Part shown: piece by piece, positions 13,271 to 25,400 of the stretch
How positions within the stretch are numbered: the stretch's first letter is position 1
Layout of the letters: each line of letters starts with the position of its first letter
Source of the DNA: Aplidium turbinatum
Taxonomy: Eukaryota; Chordata; Ascidiacea; Aplousobranchia; Polyclinidae
Length of the DNA: 64,000 bases
Direction of reading: 5' to 3'
NCBI GenBank assembly: GCA_918807975.1
Contig: OU964930.1
Location: 18,160,372 to 18,224,371 of the forward strand
The notes under the pieces: generated by a model
Database searches by the model: none
What the model saw: the letters and a program-made list of their open reading frames with translations, nothing else
What the model was told of the DNA's origin: nothing
Translations under genes and position numbers: made by a program

Positions 13271-13545
13271 GAAGCAATAAGCTGTTGTCGCCTTGCCACA
13301 AGAACCCACGCGGCCGCCCCACTATTCTTGATTTGACAACACCAAGGTCACTTTTCCTTGATTACTATCCACGGTCTTTACGCAAAAGCCAATTTTTCTC
13401 TTCACAAGAATTTTGACTTGCACCGACACCTAGAGGACAGCAACTCCAGCCTTGTCCTTTAACTGCATCGCACTGGGCAGGTGTTTGTTTCTGACCATCA
13501 CAGCCAAAACAATACACGTCAACGTACCAAAGGTCTAGAACAGGT

Positions 13546-13660
13546 AGAATCGATAAAACAGAAATGTTAATACGTACTTACTCGAGACCAAAATAACTAA
13601 TTTAGTTTTAAAAAAATTGGCACGGTCGCAACACTTTAAAAAAAAATTAAGATATGTTAG
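13546..13660 (-). repeat. Dispersed repeat family X, inverted copy
   Basis: The reverse complement matches 59500-59620 (shared agtgttgcgaccgtgcca-like core and ggtctc). In unit 2 the corresponding copy (38826-39140) is interrupted by a LINE tail. Confidence 0.6.
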
Positions 13661-15126
13661 ATTGCAGGTTTTGCATGCGCCTGAAGGGTATGATTGGATG
13701 CTTGCGTTCAAACTCAACAGACTACCAAGTACCCGCCGATTCTTGCAACTTTTTAATCTTTGCTAAAAGGTAGCCTCAAAGAGCACGATTTACTAGATTT
13801 AATTTCCTAACTACGTAACCTTTTAGGCAGCACTTTAACTGGTTAACAGCAAGGTTGTTTTGTGCTGCCAGACCTTTCTATTGCTATATTTTGATTTTTA
13901 TGTAATTGTGTTTCTTTTTCTCGACTCGTATTAGAAAGGCAAATAAAACAAACATCTCTCTCTTTCCCTACTTTGTATAAAACATAATAGGCGACCTGAG
14001 TCATCCGGCATCTGACGTCATGATACCTGTTTGTATCAGCTGAGATTCCACTAACATGAGCACTTAGGCCCACCACTTAAATCGGTAAAGCCCAAATGCT
14101 ACTTTCTACTTAGGTTGGTTGCATCAACTCTTGTATGAACAAATGACGCTCGGGCGTCCATTAGTGCTGCACGAAATCAGGTGAAAGCTGTTCAGCCAAA
14201 AATTTGTTAAGTTTTTTATCCCATTTGCTGTCATTATTATTCATTTTCATTACAAAAGCTGGCGAAGTAAACTAGCTGTTGGACCAGAGTATAGTGACTC
14301 TGGTTGGACATTTGAAAATTGGTGTTGCCAAGGTAAGCTGAATAATATGTTGGCTATTGTTAACAAATGAGCGCTTTTCTAAAATAAAGAAATGGCCCTT
14401 AAAAAAATTCTGCGTACGCCACTGCCTGCTACAAATAAATTTACCCCATCAGCTTTTCCAGATCATACTGTATTATGACCTTTTTTTTAGTAGTACGAGA
14501 TGTCTTTTCTTCTGTAGTAAATTTACCCCTGCTTGAGAAATCTTGGTCTAGAAGACAAGTGTGCACTGTGCAACATGCGGCCGCACTAGACAACCGATTT
14601 ATGTAGCCTGCCTCGAAGCCTATTATAAATTAAACGATTGAGCTATCAAAGATAATCAAACTATTGTGTATCGAATGAGTGAAGATCTTTATTTGGAACT
14701 CCCTTTCTGATTTGCTGTTTTCGCTTCCTTTTTAAAGAAAATGGGCTTTCAAAAGTGGGTGGGCCAGGCCCACCTAGAAAATAAAGTCGGTGGGCCCAGG
14801 CCCACGTGGCTCCTCCGTGCCTGGGTACGGATATCACCAGATTCTTACCATATCTGGGCAAGATAAAGTGGCTGTCTGGGATGCAGCATTTTGTGGTTAT
14901 TGCTTTAAAACAACAGAGCCCAAACCCTGAGATCAAAACCTACATTATGAGGTTTTTCACCACAAGAGCAGAAGCTTCGGTTTGACCACAAGCAGGTTAA
15001 ATGCTTTCTTAAAAACAGAAATGCCAAGCAAATCTCATCTATGTGCTTGCTAATTGACGTACGGTAGTCCTATTGATAAGTTTTGACCAATGTCGTCAAA
15101 CGCGCGTGTCGAATTCGTGCTAAAAC
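13661..15126. other. Intergenic DNA of duplication unit 1
   Basis: Collinear with 39140-40516 and 46370-46799 of unit 2. A palindromic stretch with gtgggcccaggcccac at 14755-14820, absent from unit 2, is probably a small DNA element. No gene recognised. Confidence 0.4.
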
Positions 15127-15674
15127 TTAGCCCTTCAAAGTTCCGTTTTTAATTTGGTCTTTTTCCCATTGGCTGAATTTGCGTTTCATAGTTGGGATCC
15201 TTGTAGAGCTTTTTGTAGATCTGCGATAAGATTTGCGTCTTCGACGCATTTTTTCAGTGACAATTCCTTCGTCTTCAGATGACGACGACGTTGTAGTTTG
15301 GTACACTGGTAACACGGTAACACGACAACTTAAATCCGTGGTACACATTCATTTCTCTAGCTTGCTTTTTTCGATGATGAAAATGAAACTCAACACAATG
15401 GCAGGCAAAGTTGTGTCCAGAAACAACGGCTCCCGGCACGCAGCAAAAGGCGATAATCAGTTGCGAAATCTTTTTGCAGCCAGGCAAGCCACGTCACGCA
15501 GAACACAGAAACAACGCAAATTCAATGTCAACAAAATTCCATCACAATTTTAATTCTGATCAAGAGGGCAATTGACCCGCCGGAACAGTTATTAAAAACC
15601 GTTTCAGAGGGATTGTTGTTTCCACGTTGATAAATTGACTTGGCAACACTTTTTGTGTGTGCTGTTTGTGGGAA
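15127..15674 (-). pseudogene. 3' fragment of the CUB-domain gene at the end of duplication unit 1
   Basis: 15312-15127 reads VYQTTTSSSSEDEG through KNGTLKG-stop, the same C-terminal end as the gene at 46800-47324. After an unrelated block (15313-15591) that replaces about 118 bp of the original, 15674-15592 again matches exon 10. There is no promoter, signal peptide, CUB domain or transmembrane segment here. It is the remnant expected when a tandem duplication breaks inside exon 10 and is not expected to make a protein. Confidence 0.88.
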
Positions 15675-15684
15675 AGGTTGCCAG

Positions 15685-16105
15685 GTTGGCCTGTTTGGGG
15701 CCAACTTTCAGAAATCTGGCTCTTTTTGAAGCTGTTTGGCCCCCAAATTTTTGGTTGGCCCGTTGGCTCTTTGTTGGCTCTTTTTGAGCAGGCTGAGAAC
15801 TATTTCCTAGATTTTTCTGCAAAGTTTCAGCAATATGGAAATAAAACGTTTTGTTTTGGCAACTCTAGACTTTCTGATTTTTCATCCTGTTTTCATACGC
15901 GGCTCTGACCGAGTCTAACATCAACATGACCTTTTTCTAGTGAGTTGAAGGAATGCCAGGTTGGCTTTTTTGGGGCCAATTTCAGAATTTTGGCCTTTTG
16001 AAAGCCAGTTAGCTCTCTATTTTTGGGTTGGCTTATTGGCCCTTTTTGAAAATCATTGGTTCTTTAAAGTTTAGTTTAGCTCTTTAGTTTTTTTTGGACC
16101 TTGTT
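15685..16105. repeat. Two diverged direct repeats of a ccaggttggc element
   Basis: Two related blocks (about 15678-15800 and 15952-16075) each open tgccaggttggc and run through gggccaa, tttcagaa and ggctctttttga motifs. Probably a DNA transposon terminus repeated twice. Class unknown. Confidence 0.45.
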
Positions 16106-16981
16106 TGGCCGTTTTCAAAGTGTTATTATTATTGTGTTTGTTGGACTTCATCTAGGTAGACTAGGATGCCAAAGAAGTAGAAAGCAGGATATGAGAGCGG
16201 TAGGAAATACAATAGTACGGTAATTGTGGAAAAACTTACCACAGACATTGTGTATGCTGTGAACTCGAATGGGAGGATGATGGTGAATTGAATGAGGAAA
16301 TGTTTATTTAACTGTTAGATAACTTGCTTGGTGGAATTTATTCGGATCACATTCTCTGCATACCCTTTTGTAAATTATGTTTATTGTGTTCTTCTCGCTG
16401 TGTCAATTATTTTGTACTCGTGCGTTGTTGACCAAAATAAAACAGTTCATCACCGTTTATTTGTTATTGTTGTGTCTCTCCAGAAGCATGATCTTACATG
16501 CTGTATGGTATGTTATGTTTCAGTGCTGCAATGTCTGTGCTACTTCTGGAAATAACGTTAAACTGGCTGATTGATTCCTATTTCAAACAATATAATAATG
16601 TTTGTCGATTTTCCTTATTTTTGTGTACATAGCAGGGTTGTCGGTATTTTACCCGACCCAAAAAAACCCGGGTGTTTTTTTTTTAAAAAACCCACTTAAA
16701 AAACCCATAAAAAAACTCAGAGCATCATATTTGTCCAGTTTTTATTAGTAAATTAAAAAAATGAACAAAAACACTACAAGGCACTTAAAACAAACTTTAA
16801 ATTAGGACTTAAGGATGTGATTGTGAAGTAAATTTCCAAGAATAAACCGAAAACGCAGTGGATATTGTACAATACACAAAATCAAGTAATGCCACTTTGT
16901 GTATACTACATTAAAACTCACTTATGCAAGAAGGCCTTATAGTTAAACTGGTGAAAGTATTACTCTACTTTAGTCTGTATA

Positions 16982-17253
16982 CAGGCGCGAATCTAAGAGT
17001 TTTTTTCGGGGGGGGGCCAGAAAATTTGAAAATCAATTAAAAAGAAAGAAAAAGCTAAACAGATATGAACAATGATACTACGACATATACGATATGCTAT
17101 AAAATAGACATTAAAAGAACCATTTTCATCAATTGTGATGCCGAGGGACTAATATCAGCTGTTTAGAAGCTTATTAAACCATTTGATGCGGAAACATACA
17201 ATTTTTCACAAAATTTTGGGCGAGCCCGGGCCCCCCCCATAAATCCGCGCCTG
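16982..17253. mobile_element. 272-bp hAT-type MITE, internally deleted sibling of 41079-42199
   Basis: Ends caggcgcgaat and atccgcgcctg; exact 8-bp target duplication tctgtata (16974-16981, 17254-17261). The body carries a G-run, then agaaaatttgaaaatcaatt, and near the right end a C-run. The 1121-bp sibling has extra internal DNA. This copy also shows the uninterrupted site (about 17080) into which the 454-bp insert of the sibling went. Confidence 0.92.
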
Positions 17254-17408
17254 TCTGTATATATGATGTGAAATGCAATTTAGGAGGCTATTTACCAATT
17301 ACAGATTCTGATTCTAACGCATGGCTGTTTCAGAGCATTTGCCTAAATAGCCATTGGCCACGCAATCGCTCAATTGCTCATCTATTACTATATATAATAT
17401 ATATATAT

Positions 17409-17510
17409 TAGAGATGTACCGATACCAATATTTTGGCCGATACCGATATCACTTTTTTAGGCCGATACCGATACTGATACCGATATTTTGGCCGATACTT
17501 TGGTGTTACA
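17409..17510. repeat. Terminal fragment of a gatgtaccgatacc element
   Basis: Begins tagagatgtaccgatacc and repeats the unit ggccgataccgatac several times. It looks like one end of a DNA transposon; no matching inverse end was found. Confidence 0.4.
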
Positions 17511-17973
17511 AAAAGAAGCAATTTTGGTACGGTATTTGCAAGGAATTATATCAAATGCTAAGTTTTACCATACTTGCATAAAACTATTAAAAAAAGCTTT
17601 CAATTGGCATAATTCATTAAAGATTCAAGAATCCAATCTCAACCGCATTGTTGTGTCATAATAGTAGGTTTTAGTAATGAAAGGCCACCATAATTGAGGA
17701 TTGGGGTATAAGGGAAGAAACATTACATCATAATTGGGGTTTCTGAAAAAAAAGTGTTTGCGCAAACTCTCCAAATAGGCTAATCATAATTGATAATAAG
17801 ATGTAAAATGTAAACCAAGTGATTTGTGTAGTTGTACAAAAACTATTCGACAAGTAATGTGCAACTTAAGGGCTCTTGTCGTTTGGTACTCTTGTCACTA
17901 CCCAGGTAGCAAAAACACACAATTCTGCATCGCTCTCACCCCGCCAAACACTAAAAAAACCCGGAATGGCCCA

Positions 17974-18272
17974 ATTCGGTGAGTTCCCTATTCGGTGAGA
18001 GCCTTTTTCGGTGAGAGCCTTACTCGGTGAGTTTTTTTTTTAAATCATTGCGCGCCGTAGCCTAATTATGATTGCCGTTATAGGGTTAGGGGTTTTTGGG
18101 GTTTGGGGTTTTTGTTTTTTTTTTGGGAGTTTTGAGTTAGGGGGTTAGGGGTTTTAATTAGGCTACGGTACCCGATAATTTTCAAAAAAAAATTCAAAAA
18201 AATCACCGAATAGGGCTCTCACCGAAAAAGGCTCTCACCCAAAAAGGCTCTCACCGAATCGGACTCACCGAA
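17974..18272. mobile_element. MITE with attcggtgag inverted ends
   Basis: Left part repeats attcggtgag and ggtgagagcc three times; right part carries the inverse (ggctctcacc, ctcaccgaat) three times, with an AT- and G-rich centre. About 299 bp, non-coding. Confidence 0.6.
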
Positions 18273-18772
18273 TAGTAGCAGACCCAAAAAAACCCGTGCA
18301 ACTCGGCTGCCCCCAGCAAGCCGGCTCCACCAGTCGGCGATTCAACTTCCACCCTTAGCCGCAACAAACTCACCAAGCCCAAACAAAGTCATGGCAGAAT
18401 AAGTAGGCCCAAAAAGAAAACAATGGAACCACAAATCTTTTAGGCGGAGCAAGTCTTTTAGGCGCCGGTCAAATAGGTGCGCACATTGTGGCGTCTAGAT
18501 ATTTAGGTGCGGAGCACTGTGGCGCCCGTTCATTTAGGTGCTATTCCTAGTAAAGTCTGCAGATTGTATCAGCTTGGCAGGTAAGGCAATGCTTTTCACA
18601 CAAAATGTTACCACAGAGTGCACGCCTATCTGACCGGCGCCTAACTGTCTGCACCTAAAAGACGTGGACCCAAGATGACAACCTCCATTGCGAAGAAAGG
18701 AGCGTCCCCCCGGCCACCAGCACAAGGCTGAGCAGTGAGCACTCACCAGCACAGCGAGCTGCCGCCAACCAC

Positions 18773-18905
18773 AACGGTGCAGCTTCCACAGTCCACACTA
18801 GCCATTTCAATTCTTGTCGATGTCAATTATTGCTACAAAACGGCTGCCGAGAAACATATAGTTGATTGGATGGTCTAAATGGCTAGCATGGAAGCTACAC
18901 CGTTA
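18773..18905. repeat. Short imperfect hairpin
   Basis: acggtgcagcttcca near 18773 is inverted at tggaagctacaccgt (18890-18904), and ctagccattt pairs with aaatggctag. A 130-bp fold-back with no gene; possibly a small DNA element just left of the Tc1 remnant. Confidence 0.45.
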
Positions 18906-18977
18906 TGGCCAGCGAATCGCAACAGCCTCTAACATGTTCAGCCAAACAAATGAGGACCGATTTGAATGAATCCAGGG

Positions 18978-20857
18978 TAGTGTTGGGCGATATTGAAAAA
19001 AACAAAAACGATACGATATTTGAAAAAATACTCGATATTTCGATACTTTTCGATATTTTTGTTCTAATTAAGAAAAGAGTTTCTCAGTCTTCGAAATTAG
19101 TGTCGGATTGCTGAGGGGATTGCCGACGCAGATGCATGAATGGCGCATTAGCGTCGGCAATAAAAATGCCGAAGCCACATGAGCGCTTGTAAGATTAGGA
19201 TTAGACATTCCTCCCAGTCGTTATGCCACAGCCATAGATTTGCTCCTTAGTCAACACCCTGATAGAGCTTTGCAAAAGAGGCGTGTGGATGGGTATCAAA
19301 GCACGAAAGCGGCAAAACGTGGACGCTTCATTGTGAACGGCGAAGACAGTGTAGATTTACAGCCAAGTGATAAGCCTCTTGATTTGTCCGATTCCAGTGA
19401 TGACACGACAACCTCATCCTCCGATACAGCATCTGATGATTTCGATTCTGACATCTAGTTCTTCATCAAACAGACTTTGTGTTGCTTGCAGTAGCCTATC
19501 CCAATTGTGCCGAAATTATGTTAGTACATACGTAAATCGAGACAATCTTCTCACAGGGAGCTATTTTGCATAATTTGTTACCGGTACTTGGTTGAGCAAG
19601 TAACGTTATTTTATAATAATTCAACCTCGCTAGACGTCGAAATAATGTAAAACAAACGTCAAATTCTTATTGGGCATTGTTGTTACGCAATATAACCAGC
19701 CGGGAAAATTAAATCGATTTGTGCCGACTCGAATGTTAAATCAACCCAAAATTAACTTATATACTTTTTCTCCCCTGGAGTTATTCAACGTGAATTACCG
19801 TAACAGCGTGCATATCCGGCTGGGGAGCTGACGCGAAAACCCTTCGCACAGCTACCTTGACCCTCGTCCATTCTACCGCTGAGTACTGCGCACCAGTGTG
19901 GTGCCGCAGCTCTCACACCCGCCACATTGACACCGCCATCAATGACGCAGTACGCACTGTGACTGGATGCCTGCGTCCCACTCCAACGGAATGCCTTCCC
20001 ATTCTTGCAGGCATCCAACCTGCTGAGCTTCGCCGTAAAGGAGCCTTGCTCATCGCGCACTGGACCCCGACCACCTCCTCCACAGTACATTCCAGCGCAT
20101 ACATGGAGAGCAGCAGCGACTGAAATCAAGACGCCCATTTGCGCCCGCCTTACGACAGCTTCTCAAAGATCTTGGAATAAGTGCAACACACTGGACGAGC
20201 TACACATGGAACACGGAGTGGCAAAACAACACCTCCCGACTCCGTGATTTCCTACCCGACGTCGATCCCCACCCTCCGGGAATGTCCCTCGCAAGACTTG
20301 CGTGGGTCCGGCTTAACCGCCTACAAACCGGCGTCGATCGCTTCGGTTCAGACATGTGCAGATGGGGCCTGGCTCCCTCACCGGGATGCGAGTGTGGTGC
20401 CACAGACCAGACAGTAGACCATGTCGTCCATGACTGCCCAATTCATCAACCACCACATGGAACGCTCGGACTGAAGGCCCTGGATGATGAGACTGTCGAG
20501 TGGCTGATGACCTCATGCCCAAACATATAGTCCGGAAGAAAACAGCTCATACGACGAAGAAGAAGCGTGCATATCGCGTTGTTCGGTTTATCGCTACTTT
20601 TGGTATTATTACATCACAACAAATCAAACAGTGCGGTCGTGATAGACTACTCCAGTATATTTTTCGCTTCTCATTTTACATGTTTTGGTACATTTTTTTT
20701 CGCAATAAACGTTCACAGCAATTGCCCCGGCAACGTTTTTGTAGGGGTTTGCAGTTACGAGTTAGGGTTGTAATAGTTAAAATATCGAACGATATTGAAA
20801 TAAATATCGATATTGAAAAGATATCGTATCGAAAATTCGATATATCGCCCAACACTA
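18978..20857. mobile_element. hAT-like element inserted in the Tc1 transposase gene
   Basis: The ends tagtgttgggcgatat and atatcgcccaacacta are inverse. The interruption falls in the Tc1 reading frame between NES and GIPDS, which confirms it is an insertion. Flanking octamers atccaggg and atccggta agree at five positions only, so the target duplication is uncertain. Subterminal DNA is rich in cgatattt motifs. The frame at 19240-19458 ends in an acidic Ser/Asp tail of unknown meaning. A truncated LINE is nested within (19817-20563). Confidence 0.7.
19817..20563 (+). mobile_element. 5'-truncated jockey/CR1-type LINE
   Basis: Flanked by an exact 12-bp target duplication agcgtgcatatc (19805-19816, 20564-20575); the 3' end is a short (gaa)n run. 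Frames 19857-20123 and 20282-20530 encode the C-terminal end of the polyprotein: AEYCAPVWCRSSHT, VTGCLRPTPTECLPILA and a final CECGATDQTVDHVVHDCP zinc-knuckle-like motif ending MTSCPNI. The frame is shifted between them. Close relative of the LINE at 22742-25790 and the tail at 38873. Confidence 0.88.
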
Positions 20858-21301
20858 ATCCGGTATTCCAGACAGCATGAGGACTGTTAGCCGTTGTTTA
20901 GTTGTAGAATTTGGTCTGAAGTCAGGAAAACCAGCAAGAAAACCGAGGCTTACACCAGCGATGAAGAAGAAAGGCCTCCTGTTTGCATTACAGCACAAAG
21001 GCTGGACTTCTGCCCAATGGTCTAAAGTTTAATTTTCAGACGAATCAAGTGTCTAACAGTTTGGTGCAAGAAAAAGAAATGTCCATCGACCCTCAGGAAC
21101 ACAATTTGATGAAAATTATACCCAGAAAACGACGACACATCCACCACTGATATAGGGAGCCATTTCGACCAAAGGTACAGCCAGCCTCTTTTTTCTTAAA
21201 TCAGGAACCACGATGAACGACCAGCAATACTTGAACTCAATGAAGGGGAAGCTACAAATGCACAATAATGCACATGTCGTTGCACGAGTGCACGATTTTT
21301 T

Positions 21302-21604
21302 GTGCAAGATGGTGCCCTATGCCATCGTTTAAAGGTAGTAACAGAGTTTTTTAGCGCTAAGAAAATTACTCTTCTGCAGTGGCCAGGAAACAGTCCCAAT
21401 CTTAACCCTATCGAAAGCTTTTGGACTTTTCTCAAGAATAAAGTTGCTGAAAAACATCCCTCGAGTATTCCTTTCCTATTTGAAACAATCAAATTAGTCT
21501 GGATCCGTGAAATTTCTGAAGAACTTTGCAAAAATTTAATCGAAAGTATGTCCAGACGAATCAAGGCTGTCATCAAAGCGAAAGGAGGACACATCAAATA
21601 TTAA
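21302..21604 (+). pseudogene. Tc1 transposase C-terminal fragment
   Basis: 100 codons open to a stop. Contains MQDGALCH, then WPGNSPNLNPIESFW (the second and third acidic residues of the DDE triad lie in this region of Tc1 proteins) and ends GGHIKY. Upstream parts of the gene (20878-21300) are in other frames with in-frame stops, so the transposase is dead. Confidence 0.85.
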
Positions 21605-21666
21605 AAATTTGAGATTTTGATGCAAAACACAATATAAATGCTTATTACTTTGTCTTATATCTGAAG

Positions 21667-21704
21667 CCTTTACAAATTGTTTCACCTAACGGATCATCAG
21701 AAGG
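21667..21704 (-). ncRNA. Hammerhead-ribozyme-like core, Penelope left arm
   Basis: Read on the minus strand: CCTT, CTGATGA, TCC-GTTA-GGT, GAA, ACA-att-TGT, A, AAGG. This supplies the conserved CUGANGA and GAAA blocks, a 3-bp stem III ending in UA cleavage context, and a 4-bp stem I (CCTT with AAGG). Stem II has a U-U pair where most natural hammerheads have G-C, so activity is doubtful. Position near the end of a Penelope arm is where such ribozymes are known. Confidence 0.55.
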
Positions 21705-22004
21705 TCTGAAAAACATGCAAAAAGTAATGAATCGATAATTCCTGAAAAGATATTAAATATTACAACTGTAATTTAATCTGCAAAAAAAACCTTTAAACCT
21801 GTAATTCCTGAAAAGATATTAAATATTATAACCGTAATCCAATCTGCAGAAAAAAACCTCAGAATTACTAAGGGCTACCTCCATCCATTACTACAAAGTT
21901 TCAATTAATTTGTCCAACTGGAAACCAAGCAACTTGATGGCAACATCTATGACATCACAAAAAAGCAAAATGCAGTTGTGATGATCAATGCAACCTGTAG
22001 TAAC

Positions 22005-22260
22005 CTGAACAAAATAAATGAAAATTGTTTTTAAAAAAACCTGTAAAAATTAAATGAGATTTATAACCTGTAAAAATCAAATTTAATTTTTTCAAAATTA
22101 TAACCTGTGAAAATCACAAGGAATTGTGATGATGTAACCTGTAGTTCCTTGAACAAATGAAATGAAATCTGTTTTTAAAACCTGTAAAAATTAAATGAGA
22201 TTTATAACCTGTAGAAATCAAATGACATTTTTTTTTAAAAATAACCTGTGAAAATCAAAA
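22005..22260. repeat. Penelope 3' UTR short tandem repeats, left arm
   Basis: At least six copies of a unit like aacctgtaaaaattaaatg, some with deletions. The inverted counterpart lies at 26925-27180 in the right arm. Confidence 0.7.
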
Positions 22261-22482
22261 GGATTTTATTTTGAAGTACTTGAGTTTAAATTTATTTCTA
22301 TGACGACATTTACCCACCAGTTCGGAACGCTTGTTCAAAAGGTGGCCACTATCAGCCTTCAGAATGGCCAGCTTTTCAGCCAAACATAGGCCACAATTAT
22401 TACGACCACCTCCACTATAAGGCCGAGCACAGCTGTGGATGGACCAAGTTATTTTAGGATCAACACCCTTGTCCTTCATCAT
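22255..22482 (-). pseudogene. Penelope-like GIY-YIG endonuclease C-terminus, left arm
   Basis: Reads KDKGVDPKITWSIHS, NNCGLCLAEKLAILKA, then LLNKRSELVGKCRHRNKFK and stops in KIKSF. This Cys/His-rich order (CGLCLAEK ... LNKR.EL...CRHR) is that of the C-terminal end of Penelope-like endonucleases. The upstream zinc-finger part (GCKCRVKPDCPLNGQCLQKA) lies far away at 26440-26520 on the same strand, separated by the LINE insertions. Confidence 0.75.
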
Positions 22483-22499
22483 AATCCATCGTCGGTTTG

Positions 22500-25400
22500 T
22501 TCCCCACTAGTGGGGGTGGCCGATTGTTTCCGCGCAGCAATTGTTTTAATCCCTTTTCTCCATTTCACCCTGTCCCTTGCATCTTCCTCCTTCAGTCCGA
22601 CTTTTTTAAATTCATCCTTCACTTGTTGTTTCCACGTTCTTCTTGGACGACCGCGTTTCCTCTTCCCATCCACCTTTAGATCTAGTGCCTTTCTAAGAAA
22701 ACTTCCTTCCTCCCTCCTTATCACATGTCTTCTTCTTCTCTCGTATTGTCGCTATATGTCAGGGCATCCGTTGGTTAGCCACTGCCTGGTGTCGTCATCA
22801 ATGAAAATTAGACCTTCCATACCATGGGGTGGTCTATATAGCCGGCAATCCTTGATAATGTGGGCTGCCGTCTGCATTTCGCCACACTCACAAACAGCAC
22901 TCTCTGCCAAGCCCCAACGCAACATGTCTGCACCATAGCGTCCAACACCAGTGAGCAAACGGTTACGCCTTGATGAGGCAAGTCTAGAGAGGCCATGTCC
23001 CAGCTGGATTTCGGACGGGGATCTGAATACTTGGCGAAGTGGGGACGTGCTGCTTGACCATTGTTCACACCACGCCGCGTGGCACCACTGTTTGCTAGGG
23101 CTTCCACCAGAGGCTGCCAGAAGGTCTTGTGCATCTCGTACAAATGGCTTTCTTGATTTTAGCCGCTGCTTTGGTGGATACCTCAGCGTGGTTGTGTGTA
23201 GCGGATGGCCAGGGTTTAGGGCTTTACGGCTCAGGGAAAGAACAGCACGTTGGCGCCGTAGTGCAGCTGGCTCAATGTTTGCAAGGACAGGCAAACAGTC
23301 AGTTGGAGTTGGGCGGAGGCAACCTGTGACAGTTCGCAGGCAGTTGTTGATTGGTACATCGACAAGGTCAGTATGGGCACTTCTGCACCAAGTAGCAGCA
23401 CAGTATTCAGCGGGGGCGTAGACTAAGGCTAAACCACTTGTTCTCAGCACTGAGGGGCTAGCACCCCACCTTGTACCAGCAAGACGTTTCATGAGAGCAG
23501 TACGAGCTGTCACTTTTTCGCGTAAGTGTTCTAGATGTTTGCGGTATGTAAGGGACCGATCAAGTCGAACTCCAAGGTATGTGGGTGTGGCTTCGAAAGG
23601 AAGTGTTCGGCCGTTATTTTGGATGTTAATTTTCTTGTTTGAGTCTCTGTTACATAGGTGGAAGACAGAAGTCACTGTCTTCGCTTCACTCAACTTGAGG
23701 CGCCATTGGTGCAGATAGGAAGATAGAATGTCCATATCCTTAGTCAAGGTGTTCTGCACTGTTTCCCATTTGCGGTGAGAATAAAGAATAGCCAGGTCAT
23801 CTGCGTATGCGTATTTATTAGAGGAAGTATTTGGAAGGTCATAAATGTAGATGTTGAACAACATTGGGGAGAGAACAGATCCCTGCGGAACTCCATTTCT
23901 TAAACGTCTCTGTCGGCTTTTCTTTCCGTCGCTGGTTTTAAGGATGAAGCTGCGGTTGGAGATGAGTTCTACAATAAACTTAACCATGTGTCTATCTGGG
24001 ATTATCTGCAGCAGTTTGTAAGTGAGACCCCTGTGCCAAACCGTATCATATGCCGCAGTAAGGTCGAGGAAGACCGCTCCCGACTTCAAGTTGGCCTCAA
24101 ACCCATCTTCGATGTTTTGTGTGAGCAAGGTTACTTGGTCGACTGTTGATCTTCCTCTCCTAAACCCCGCCTGTTCTTGTGGGAGTTTGGGGTCAATAAC
24201 GGGTTCCAGTCGTCGGTGTAAGACGCGCTCCAGTAGTTTGAATGGCACGCACAATAGGGAGATGGGGCGATAGCTCTTTGGGTCAGTTACCGGTTTGTTT
24301 GGTTTTGGGACTGCAACAATCAATGCTTTCCGCCAGAGTTTAGGGATCTTTAGGGTTCGCATGCAATGAGAATAAAAATTTCGTAGCCAATTAATCGTTT
24401 CCTTTCCTAAGTTTTGTATGAATTCGGGGTGAATCAGGTCTGGTCCTGGGGCCTTCCCTGCTTTCAGTAACTTTATGGCTTCATTCATTTCTTCGGTCGA
24501 AAAGTCTTCAGTTAGTTCGTTGTTACGCGTGTCATCCTTCCACATTTCCGATGTGAGGCTTGAGAGTCTGCGTTGAAATTTGCAGTCTATTTGTTGGTGT
24601 CGTCCATTTTCCACAACCTGCGATGCAATGGCATTAGGTGTTACAGGACATTTCGAACAAGTTCTGGAACTTCTTCCAGTCAGGCGATTGACCGTGTTCC
24701 ATGCTTTACGACTGGAGTGGGTAAAGTCTATAGCTTCGACTGTCTCAATCCATCGCTCCTGACGTTTGGTGTTGAGGTGCTGCATCAGGCTTTCAGACCT
24801 TTCTTGGAAGTCTTCTGATGTTTCAGAGTCATTCAGGTCTTCGTACATACTTTGACACATTTCATCCCAGCATGGTATGTATTCCTTGCGTTGGCCACGG
24901 GGAATTGCCTGTTTTGCTGCATGGCGAAGCAGATCTGTGAAGGCTGTGTAGGAGGTATTGACATCTGCATTATTGGGTGGGGGTAGGGTATGAACTAGTT
25001 TACTCGTGATTTCAGAGAATTGCTTCCATCTAGCCTTCCTAAAGTTCCAGCGTCTGACTGGGTTGGTTGGTGGCGGTTGCACAATAGATGCAGGAAAGAT
25101 TATAGAGGGTCTGTGCTGAGATTTGGGAAATTTTTCTATGATTTTATGATCTGGGATGGATTCGCCTTGGAGTACTCCTGCAAAAGCAAGGTCAGAATTG
25201 GTTCCTGTGTTCCAGCGTCCCGATAGAAAACTATCTGGTTCCCGAGGATTATATAAAAGGGAAAGATCGTTTTTGGAAGCCCGTTCATTTAAAGTTTCAC
25301 CATCAGTGTTGTTGTTGCAATAACCCCAATCAGTGTGACGGCAATTAAAATCCCCTGCATATATGCAGGGTGCAGGAAATGGTGGTAATGATGTCGAAAG

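Larger units (their letters stand above)
5077..15674. repeat. Tandem duplication, unit 1
   Basis: This segment is repeated at about 27726-47186 in the same orientation, with exons, introns and downstream DNA collinear and only small differences. It starts in TBL1 intron 3 (shared text ttgttgt near 5095 and 27742) and ends inside what was the last exon of the CUB gene (shared text cactttttgtgtgtgct, 15647-15663 and 47159-47175). It holds TBL1 exons 4-12, downstream DNA and a 3' fragment of the CUB gene. Differences include a private 1129-bp hAT element (6876-8004). Confidence 0.93.

Noticed and set aside
22005-22260. CRISPR-like spaced repeats
   Set aside because: Units are irregular AT-rich 3' UTR repeats of a retroelement in an animal genome, without unique spacers.
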